From NCBI GenBank assembly GCA_948146395.1, contig OX411543.1, positions 29,775,558-29,839,557 on the forward strand: DNA of 64,000 nt. Direction: 5' to 3'. This document shows positions 56,391-64,000 of the stretch, one piece after another. The stretch is from Fragum whitleyi. Its lineage: Eukaryota; Mollusca; Bivalvia; Cardiida; Cardiidae. The notes under the pieces were generated by a model. That model did no database searches and had not been told where the DNA came from. It saw nothing but the letters and a program-made list of their open reading frames with translations. A program made the translations under genes and the position numbers. Position 1 is the first letter of the stretch. Every line of letters starts with the position of its first letter.

Positions 56391-58907
56391 TTATAACTTT
56401 TTTGACTCAAACATTTCAATTATTCTATCCTTATCATCTGGGTCTATTTTAAACAGGCGCCTTGACTTTCCGGTTGGTTTCAACGATTCAACAACATAGA
56501 ACACATCTTTGTAAGGGACCCAGATACAGTCGTCTACGTTCGGCCATCTGTACATTTCTTTGGCTTTCTCCATGAACTTTATTTCATACTCTCCCTCCTC
56601 TTCATCATTATCAAGAATTTTCCCAAGGAACCAAGCACCCTCATAGACTGCTGCTACGTATTTACCAATATCAATAGATTGATCAACTGGTGTATATTGT
56701 GAAATAGTGGTTTCGTGATTATCGTGGTTTGGGTCGATTGTCATCGCGGTCGGAGTCGAACTTTGGTCTTGAGAGAGATCTACATTTTCGTATGTATGAG
56801 CCCTTGTGGATTTGAAGTCTTCTTTTTTCCAGGTGTCACAATACATTCCAGATAAACAAATTGTGCAATAGCATGATGTTTCTCTTGTCATGATTTTATC
56901 CTTTTCGTCACAAGCACCCACGGCATGCAGTTTCATAGTACCCTTAACAGGCTTTGTCTTAACTAAAGTCATTTCAATTTGCTTGTGTTCTGTTTCTTCT
57001 GAGGAAACCCATATGAACATTGCGGTCATTCCTGATTTAACTCCCCAGGCGTAAAACTCTTCCGCACTCTGAATCTGAACATGTCCTTGTCTTATTGCAA
57101 TATCGGCCATACGTTTAGCTGTGCCTCCTAGGCCATCGCATGGCCCTTTACCATGCCCGACTTCGAAGTAGTTCCAACGGGCTTTAAGGCCAAACCTGTC
57201 TTTGTGGTTGGTAACTAAATCAAAGATGTACCGGTTTCTATACTGTGAAGACGGCGAGTCTGTCCAGTAGTGTACAGCTCGTAGATCAGGCCTTAGCGCT
57301 TTTAATTCTGGAATGATCTTGTCTATAAATGCACATACGGTACTTGAACTGTGCGCCATTTCATCACTTACTATAACAAAACTTTTATGTTTCAGATCAC
57401 CATTCTCGCGATAGTATGCGACAGCTGGATGAATTGTCACCATGGTCTGGTTCCAGTATGCTGTTTGTACTTCGTTTAAAGACCTACAACTAAAGTTTTC
57501 TGCAAAGTCCATTTGGACCATCATTTCATTTTCTGGCAGATTTTCCTTTAGTACTTTTACTTGATGATATTGCTCTCTCACTCGTTCAACGTGCTTTTCA
57601 AAGACACCAATTTGACTTTTTAACTCCAATTTGAACTTTTCTCTCTCATCTTCTTTGTCTACAACCTTCATCTTTGTCTTACCATTTCCGATGTCTGTCT
57701 TTTCCCATCTTTTGAAGGTAACCTTTTCAGGCAATCCATCGAGTAAATTGTCAATATCATGTGCATGTATAACAATGTTTTCAGGATTCTCACTTATTCG
57801 AACACCTAGCTTTCTTATAGATTGGATTTTTAGGGCCATATTTTGGTGATGGAGGCATTGGCAGGTGTTTCTTGAGATGAACGACGCAAGTAATACGTTT
57901 GTAGGTCTTAGTCTCGTGAAGGTGGATAACGACACCTTCGTTTCAGGATATTCGCTCGAGTATTTGCAGTGGAGGTTTTTGAGGTAATCTGTCAGTACTT
58001 TGGTCTGTACTTTCTCCTTTTCGCCAGCTACTTTCTTCGCATCTGCCTTTCCAGGTTGGACCCTACTATTGTCTTCTCTGTTATAAAATTCTATCACTCT
58101 ACCTTGGATGACTTTGGAAAGCGAATTACGCTTGACTTTTGAGTAATCAAATCTCTTGTCATCGGCCTTGGATAATGCTCGACGACATACTTTAATACCG
58201 CTTCCAATACTTTTCAAACATTTGTATTTTCTTGCAAGTTTGCCAGAAACGATTCTGTGGATAGTTTGAACATTCTTCTTTCCAGACACTTTCTTTGCTT
58301 CAGCTATTTCTTTAATCAGTACATTTGAAGTTAAAAGCTTCCGTTTGATGAGCTTTTGACGTTTCGGGGTTAAATTGAGGTGTTCTATATCAGCCATTGT
58401 TTTCCTCTTAGGTGACATTTCTTCATTAGACACAGTTGGTGTTATTTGTTTGGCGTTCTTTAGCCTCTCTATCTGTTTGTTCTTTGTTTTCGATTGGCGC
58501 TTTAGGATTTGAATTTCTGACTTCAACGACTCTATTGTTCTATACGCTCTTGCCAGTGCTCTTGAATTACGTTTTCTTACATTTTGTCCAAGAGAAGGGA
58601 GTTTTACAACCAGGTTGGATGAAGAATTCTGCTCTTTGTTTCTGTGTTTATCTCCTTCCGTTTCAGTATTTAATGTTTCATAACCGCTTGTTTCTTCTGG
58701 AGTATTTATTTCTCTATGTTGCTGCATACGTTTACGTTCCCGGCTCAATCTATTTCTCAACTTATTTTTCTCATTCCTTTCATTAAGCTGGGCAGCAGGT
58801 ACGTAGTATTGCAATTGTCTACGCCTCTCTTTTTCTAAAAATGCTGGTCCTTTTGCTTTCTGTCTCTCTCTGTACGCTTTTTGTATCTCACTTTTAGTTT
58901 TGCCCAT
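56391..58907 (-). CDS. DDE-like transposase, 838 aa (copy B)
   Basis: Same protein as at 8350-10881, starting at the ATG at 58905-58907. It lacks five residues of the basic N-terminal region (K45-R49 or R44-E48 of the 843-aa form). The loss is a 15-bp in-frame deletion between TTCCTTTCA repeats. Candidate catalytic acids, both Cys clusters and the C-terminal Tudor/SH3-like segment are present and unchanged as far as I read. The deletion removes part of a Lys/Arg run and may alter DNA binding or nuclear import, but leaves the catalytic core intact. Confidence 0.9.
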   Translation of the reverse strand: MGKTKSEIQKAYRERQKAKGPAFLEKERRRQLQYYVPAAQLNERNEKNKLRNRLSRERKRMQQHREINTPEETSGYETLNTETEGDKHRNKEQNSSSNLVVKLPSLGQNVRKRNSRALARAYRTIESLKSEIQILKRQSKTKNKQIERLKNAKQITPTVSNEEMSPKRKTMADIEHLNLTPKRQKLIKRKLLTSNVLIKEIAEAKKVSGKKNVQTIHRIVSGKLARKYKCLKSIGSGIKVCRRALSKADDKRFDYSKVKRNSLSKVIQGRVIEFYNREDNSRVQPGKADAKKVAGEKEKVQTKVLTDYLKNLHCKYSSEYPETKVSLSTFTRLRPTNVLLASFISRNTCQCLHHQNMALKIQSIRKLGVRISENPENIVIHAHDIDNLLDGLPEKVTFKRWEKTDIGNGKTKMKVVDKEDEREKFKLELKSQIGVFEKHVERVREQYHQVKVLKENLPENEMMVQMDFAENFSCRSLNEVQTAYWNQTMVTIHPAVAYYRENGDLKHKSFVIVSDEMAHSSSTVCAFIDKIIPELKALRPDLRAVHYWTDSPSSQYRNRYIFDLVTNHKDRFGLKARWNYFEVGHGKGPCDGLGGTAKRMADIAIRQGHVQIQSAEEFYAWGVKSGMTAMFIWVSSEETEHKQIEMTLVKTKPVKGTMKLHAVGACDEKDKIMTRETSCYCTICLSGMYCDTWKKEDFKSTRAHTYENVDLSQDQSSTPTAMTIDPNHDNHETTISQYTPVDQSIDIGKYVAAVYEGAWFLGKILDNDEEEGEYEIKFMEKAKEMYRWPNVDDCIWVPYKDVFYVVESLKPTGKSRRLFKIDPDDKDRIIEMFESKKL

Positions 58908-58908
58908 T

Positions 58909-59436
58909 CTGAAAAGAGATAAGTGAAACGACGTAAGTATTGATACATACGTTATCAGGTACAATGCGCCTACTATACTACTGCTGTATACTTAAACATG
59001 TTCGTCTTTTATTCAAGGTGTTTAGCTATTTCCCGGCATCAATGTTACTGGCCGTACAAGACACAAATTACGATCTAATATCTATAATTCAGTATTGTAT
59101 CTCTTTCTGTAGGTTAAATCCGCAATTGTAGATCTAAAATGAAGAAATGAGTTTTTTTTTCAATAAAGACAAGATCTGATCCAATTCTATTAAAGACATT
59201 TTCAATTTACAAGCGAATTAGAAGGCAAGCCAATCTCTGAAATATGAAAATATGTCATAAATTTTTGGTAATACATACGTTATCATGCATAACGTAGGTA
59301 TCCATTTTTGAAACAGACATAGAAAACAGCCGATGCACTCTCGATCGATTCGTGTCTTTACAACATCTTATGGTGGACTTTGTCATTGTATTTAAATGAT
59401 AACCTTTGCTCTTTCATAGATGATATGATAACTTAC
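58909..59436 (-). other. Candidate 5'-UTR intron of the transposase gene (copy B)
   Basis: Same donor GAGAAG|GTAAGT and acceptor CTCTTTTCAG as in copy A, giving 528 bp. Prediction only. Confidence 0.45.
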
Positions 59437-59591
59437 CTTCTCAAAGTATTGGTCCTTCTGTAAGACTTTTCTATCGTCGTAAAATTTGAAATACGCTCAC
59501 TCAATAACACTTCTTCGATCAAAATGGCCGATTTTTTTCCGAGAAAGCAACATTTAAACGTCATCGATGTCGTCAAATATGACGTATCGAT

Positions 59592-59999
59592 CTATTTCAT
59601 TAATCCGATCTTGTATGTATCGATAACGTAGGTATTGATACAAACGATTAAATCCGCTTCATTTCTAAAAAATGAATTTCGTTCATCTGGTGAATGTATC
59701 AATCTAGTGATATATGAACCGACTGCATACACAAATATTATGTATTGGCCCATTATCATATCAAAGTAGTTTAATATGCATTCCGTAAGTATCGTTTTAA
59801 AATTACGGTCTAGTGTGTCTTTATTTGAAAGGGCACGGTAAGAAAATATTTTGTTCTCGAAATAAAATTGTGCTTTTACTGAAACACCACATAAAAGTAG
59901 GACATGAAAATGAATGTTATCTTGCTTTAGGAGTTTATCACAACTACAAAATTTGCATTTTCTTCCTGGATAGCGTATGTATCCAGAACCAGGCGACAT
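59592..59999 (-). CDS. Uncertain 135-aa open frame upstream of the transposase (copy B)
   Basis: Identical in position to the frame at 11566-11973, starting with the ATG at 59997-59999. No recognised domain; see that entry for alternatives. Confidence 0.25.
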   Translation of the reverse strand: MSPGSGYIRYPGRKCKFCSCDKLLKQDNIHFHVLLLCGVSVKAQFYFENKIFSYRALSNKDTLDRNFKTILTECILNYFDMIMGQYIIFVYAVGSYITRLIHSPDERNSFFRNEADLIVCINTYVIDTYKIGLMK

Positions 60000-60372
60000 G
60001 AGCTTAAACACCAATCATTAAAATATCAGAAAATCTTTATTGTAAAAAATCATTGAAAATGGCGCCGCAGAAGATTTTTTTTTCCAAATTATGAATTTAC
60101 TTACTTTTGCTAACCCAACGATTAGTGCATTTCCTAACTGAATTTTTAATTTCATTCGTGCGACGGGAACGTATGTATCGTTTTTCGATCTTTAATAATG
60201 AAATTGGAGTAGAAATTAGAGATCATTTAGACTATTTTTTTGTCAGAGTGAGACTATATCCTATAAAGTATTTTGCTACAATTTAAACATGTTTAAGATT
60301 TTATCGTCTCTGTTTAATTGATAGGACATTAAAAACCACAAAATGTGCCTTCTTAGTGATTTTGGGTGGTAA

Positions 60373-60644
60373 GTAAAACAGAAGAAGTCAAAGAAATGGA
60401 CATAATTCATACAAACATGCGTTTAGTTACGGTAACCCCTATATAAATTATAGATTTCTCTTATTGTACAATGATCAAATATGCAAAGTTAAAATCAAAT
60501 GCTTTAAGCCCTGCCTTCAAGATGACAGTATATAGGATAGATAGATATGTATCATGCGTTAACACGCGAATTAAAAATATTACTCATAAGCGTGGACGTA
60601 TGGCTAAATCAAAACACATAAAGACAAAAGAAAATAGAAGAAGT
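60373..60644. other. Right flank of copy B
   Basis: AT-rich; a 60-codon frame (60471-60653) ends in the following hairpin and is unsupported. Confidence 0.35.
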
Positions 60645-60786
60645 AATAGTTAAACGCTAATAATTGAAAATTAAACGATTAAAAAACAGCCGAAAGGAGG
60701 GAGCGTAGCGACCGACTGAGGCTGTTTAAATCGTTTAATTTTCAATTATTAGCGTTTAACTGACTTAGTCTTTTTCCCGCGCTTAA
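60645..60786. repeat. Strong hairpin, copy 1
   Basis: Arms 60649-60691 (GTTAAACGCTAATAATTGAA...AACAGCC) and 60720-60760 (GGCTGTTTAAATCG...GCGTTTAAC) pair over about 41 bp with a small bulge. The loop GAAAGGAGGGAGCGTAGCGA-CCGACTGA is about 28 bases. The tail CTGACTTAGTCTTTTTCCCG-CGCTTAATA is shared with copy 2. Confidence 0.8.
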
Positions 60787-61147
60787 TATAATGGACGGCA
60801 TATTGCACGATTAACACGGAATAAACCGGTTATATTTATTACAAATGAACGCCCCTCTTTCCAAATAAGGTGTTGTTGAATTATGCACGTAAAAACCGAG
60901 GCATTTTTAAAGAGCCATTACCGATAATAAAAAATGCAGTACTGATTGTTTTTATTGACCTGACAATGACCTCCGCTATATATATGAACGAAAATATGAT
61001 ATGTGTCCACTCTGTTTTACAAGTACTTTCGCAAGAATAAGCAGTTTACGGTATCAGATGTAACAAATAGATTGTATATTGATAAAATGTGCCAGTTATT
61101 TTTAATCAACTAATTTGTATACAAGGACAAATGATCATAACCTTTCA
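60787..61147. other. Spacer between the two hairpins
   Basis: AT-rich; nothing recognised. Confidence 0.35.
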
Positions 61148-61383
61148 AAACAACAAATCAATTTTTGTTAATGCAAGAGCTGCTCTCACTTAGTAATAGT
61201 TAAACGCTAATAATTGAAAATTAAACGATTTAAACAGCCGAAAGGAGGGGGCGTAGCGACCGACTGAGGCTGTTTAAATCGTTTAATTTTCAATTATTAG
61301 TGTTTAACTGACTTAGTCTTTTTCCCGCGCTTAATACAAAACAACAACTCATTTTTTGTTAATGCCAGAGATGCTCTCACTTA
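61148..61383. repeat. Strong hairpin, copy 2, between 47-bp direct repeats
   Basis: Arms 61199-61239 and 61268-61308, one mismatch, same loop as copy 1 except one base. The hairpin and its tail (to about 61335) are flanked by direct repeats CAAAACAACAA...TTTTTGTTAATGC...CTCTCACTTA at 61148-61194 and 61336-61383. This pattern could be a long target duplication or a tandem duplication. Confidence 0.75.
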
Positions 61384-62179
61384 CTTTAGTAAGCTAATCT
61401 GTTTAGCCATAGACAAAGATATTTTATAAATTAAACGATAAAAAGTTTCTCACTACATACAAGCAAATAAGTACATAAATGTTTAGTAAGCGAACGAACT
61501 ATGGGTAGGTGCACCAGCCATTGCAATATAACTGCAATAAGGTTGAAATCGGGGTTAGATCCCATGCAAACAAATGGACACACCATGTCACGTCCAACCA
61601 GGTCAAAATCAGAGTAGAATATGGGGAATGCAATATGTGCACGTGTAGGCACGATCTTCTCCTTTACTTGTCACGTGCTCGTTGCATATTCATGAGGGGG
61701 TAGATTTTAGTGTGTACGCGTGCGTGGAATAACAAATAAACCTTGACGTTTAAATGAAATAATGATCAAAATAAACCTCAGTTGGTTAGTTTATGGAAAA
61801 TAAACCCTCAAAAAATTTAAAAATCCAGCATTCTGATTGGATGATAAAGGAGGACAAAGACTAAAAAGAGTTTTTGCCCGAAGCTAGTTACACGATGATG
61901 TGACGCGGTGGTTAAATTCCAACACTGGGGTTTCTCTGATTCCAATAATCATTTTAATTGGTCATCTGTTAAGTACTTTATACGCATCTCGAAAGAGTTT
62001 CAGTTTGAGTATTTCTTTTACTTTTGCAAAAACCGTTAGATCCATTTGACATACATTCGGTAGATGCGTGAATATAGGATCATTTTCGTGTGTTCACAAA
62101 GTAAAATAGAATTTATCTATTGCAATACCAACTGGAATTGAAATGTCTTAATTTGCTGAAATTCATAAATGTCCCTTGG
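61384..62179. other. AT-rich spacer
   Basis: Short SINE-like words near 61505-61535 (GGTGCACCAGCCATTGC). No gene supported. Confidence 0.35.
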
Positions 62180-62610
62180 ACTAAAGATAGTGTCTCATAA
62201 ACGCTCCGACGCGTCAGCGATGCGTCGCCGAAGTGTTTTTACAGAATCGGTGGTAAAGTCGACTAGACTAATCGGTGCATCAGCCGTTGTGGATTTTTCT
62301 GAGATCGACAATGCCGGTCGGTGAGTTTCACCTTCAAGTTAAAACCTGCCGACTAGTCGACGATGACTTTTAGATTTATGGAAGACAATATTATATCGAC
62401 GACTAATCGTCGGCTTTTGGCCGGGCCGGTTTCATTTGAATCAACCATATTCCTTATTTACATTATATTTATGTACTTATTTCATTCTTAAATGAAAAAA
62501 AAATCACAAAAGGCCTGTGTTCCCGTAACGTCTCTTTTTCCGCGACGAATTAATGCTAATTCGCCGACATATTCGGCGGTTTGTCGACAATACAGCAAAA
62601 GATGGCATGT
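62180..62610. repeat. Degenerate array of CGACTAGTCG / CGTCGGC words
   Basis: Variants of GTCGACTA, CGTCGGC, GCGTCGCCG and TCGACGACTAATCGTCGG are dense from 62197 to 62420. GGCCGGGCCGGTTTCATTTG lies near 62418, and further GCCGACATATTCGGCGG words lie at 62561-62577. Comparable in design to 54341-55045 and to the arrays at 49.4-51.0 kb. The 140-codon minus frame 62488-62910 overlaps the edge and has no recognised domain. Confidence 0.4.
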
Positions 62611-63142
62611 GCAAAAGCAATAATCAATCTTTTGACAATTCACCATTGATTGATCTGCGATGAACCTGCTTAGTACTAGTAACGTGAAAATTGACGCTTC
62701 ATTAATCGGACACTCCCAGTTACAATTCACGCTGGTAGTATTACCCGTGACCAGGGCTCGTTTTTTGCAACTTCGTAATCCAGAATCTTTAGAATTGTCG
62801 ATCCTTAAAATGGTGAAATTGCCGAAAATACAAAAATGATACTTTGGTCTTGCAAATAAAAATTTAACGACCATTTTCAAATTTTTTATTCTTTGAAGTT
62901 TGAAATGCAATATATTCTAAATATAAATGTAGTTTAAATGCAATATATATATAGAAGTTTGGCTTAAATGAGCATTTTTCGTTTAAAAGGAACAGTATTC
63001 GGACAGTACATTATCCGAAAATTTAACCATCGATTTCTAGTCTCATAGTCCTTTAAATCCGGGCAACACTAGTGCAAAATATTGCTGATCGAACCCTTTA
63101 ACCACGAACAAAAAATGGCACTTTCGTCCGACTTGTCACGAT
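62611..63142. other. Unassigned AT-rich DNA
   Basis: No supported feature. Confidence 0.3.
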
Positions 63143-64000
63143 TTTTAAGTTGGAATGCGGAGCAATTCCAACTTAGATTTAACAAAACCGCAAAATGAAC
63201 ACAAGATAATTTCATTTCGGGTTTCTTGAGAACACATATCACGTGAACAGGATGTGAATACACTTCGGCCTATTTTGTATATCTCAACTTGACAAAGACA
63301 TACAGTTTTTTCATCAAAAAGTAATAATGCTGTACAATTACACAACTATCACTTAATGTATATTATTAACACGCTAATTTATGTTTTAGACGATATTTAT
63401 TGAAATCGCGTACGAATATATTAGTGTCACATGTTTGCATTACTATATTTGGAAATCATGTGATAAGCCAAGTCCAATAAGGTCAGCAATTGACAATAAC
63501 ACTAGCCAATCACGTGATCTGCTTATTTGGTAATGTCGCTATCTGTTTTCTCAGTATTGTAGCAATAGCACAGACCAACCACGTGATCTGCTTATTTGTT
63601 AAGGTCGCGACCTGTTTTTCGTAGAATTATGTAATAGCTTCTTTAAAGGTATAGTTTCTCTTTCTGAACGACTTTCGTTTGACAAGGTGTTAAATTGTAA
63701 ATTTCTGTCTAAGCTACGAAATAAAAATCTTTTCTTAAAGTGATTATACACTTTTAAAGTTAATAAATGTTTTTGCAACATATTGTCGTTTTTTTTTTCG
63801 TCATATTGCAGTTATCTACATGAATGTTTCATTGTAAAAACCCAATACTCATCCACATTAACCCTTGCCACCATATATTTAATTGAATTATGAATACATG
63901 TATCTCTCCCCAATTGCATTTATCAAAAAGACAATTTGCCATTTGAAACAAACCAACTAGTTCAACTTGTTTTCTTCACATTCTTACACATCAACACGTT
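63143..64000 (-). repeat. Dispersed repeat with terminal hairpin (copy 2, cut by window end)
   Basis: Reverse-strand copy of 14526-15397. Terminal hairpin AAGTTGGAAT-gcggagca-ATTCCAACTT at 63146-63173. The paired E-box-like/CCAAT-like units are at about 63505-63610. The sequence runs off the window in AACTTGTTTTCTTCACATTC. Confidence 0.65.

Larger units (their letters stand above)
55500..60180. promoter_or_regulatory. AACGTATGTATC-type motifs in copy B
   Basis: Same distribution as in copy A: for example 55500-55514 (inverted), 55869-55882, 56207-56222, 56375-56390 on the 3' side, and 58942-58958, 59269-59286, 59289-59303, 59971-59986 and 60167-60180 on the 5' side. Confidence 0.65.
55297..60372 (-). 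mobile_element. Autonomous DNA transposon, copy B, with 4-bp target duplication GTAA
   Basis: The element is 55301-60368 (5068 bp), flanked by GTAA at 55297-55300 and 60369-60372. Termini are identical to copy A (TACCCAAAATCACTAAGAA ... GATTTTGGGTG). Offsets to copy A are constant (48041 before and 48026 after the 15-bp deletion at 58774-58782), so there is no other net length change in 5 kb. This indicates very recent common ancestry. The AACGTATGTATC-type motifs are in the same relative places. Confidence 0.93.

Overview
The window looks like accessory, repeat-dominated DNA from a eukaryote, most likely a bivalve mollusc. This is inference. It rests on AT-rich sequence with no bacterial-style gene packing, many tRNA-derived SINEs, and at least ten elements with a tandem-repeat core, a GACGGA/GTCC-type microsatellite and hairpin ends, which resemble the bivalve 'pearl' / non-autonomous Helitron type. 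I see no ordinary cellular gene, rRNA or stand-alone tRNA.

The only convincing protein-coding genes are two near-identical copies of one DNA transposon, at 7260-12342 (copy A, 5083 bp) and 55301-60368 (copy B, 5068 bp). Each has 18-19 bp terminal inverted repeats, a 4-bp target duplication (TTTA and GTAA) and one long minus-strand gene for an 843 or 838 aa DDE-like transposase. That protein has a basic coiled-coil N-terminus, a Cys/His cluster, an RNase-H-like core and a C-terminal Tudor/SH3-like domain. About a dozen copies of a motif near AACGTATGTATC are scattered through the non-coding parts. The copies differ in length only by a 15-bp deletion between short direct repeats, so transposition was recent.

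Layout. 0-1.3 kb: Helitron-like element with a nested SINE. 1.3-7.1 kb: a 5.8-kb fold-back element with CAC...GTG ends and 5-bp target duplication ACTAT, holding two nested Helitron-like elements. 7.3-12.3 kb: transposon copy A. 12.3-25.5 kb: dispersed repeats, four Helitron-like elements, SINEs and a mariner-like element with TA flanks. 25.6-34.6 kb: a 3-kb inverted repeat with about 1.1-kb arms, a short hairpin element, a SINE and tandem-core elements. 34.7-38.6 kb: a diverged hairpin satellite interrupted by another tandem-core element. 38.6-45.4 kb: SINEs, short palindromes, and AT-rich DNA with one promoter-like patch. 45.6-53.6 kb: an 8-kb interval bounded by about 70-bp inverted repeats, containing an 898-bp palindrome with a 5-bp target duplication, a 1.7-kb element built of degenerate CGTGT arrays, SINEs and a 75-bp palindrome with a 4-bp target duplication. 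53.6-55.3 kb: tRNA-like SINE and a degenerate array. 55.3-60.4 kb: transposon copy B. 60.6-64 kb: duplicated strong hairpins, another degenerate array, and an inverted copy of the 14.5-15.4 kb repeat cut by the window end.

The sequence reads as layers of transposition. The transposase genes are the only candidates for active function; nearly everything else is non-autonomous DNA mobilised by proteins not encoded here.
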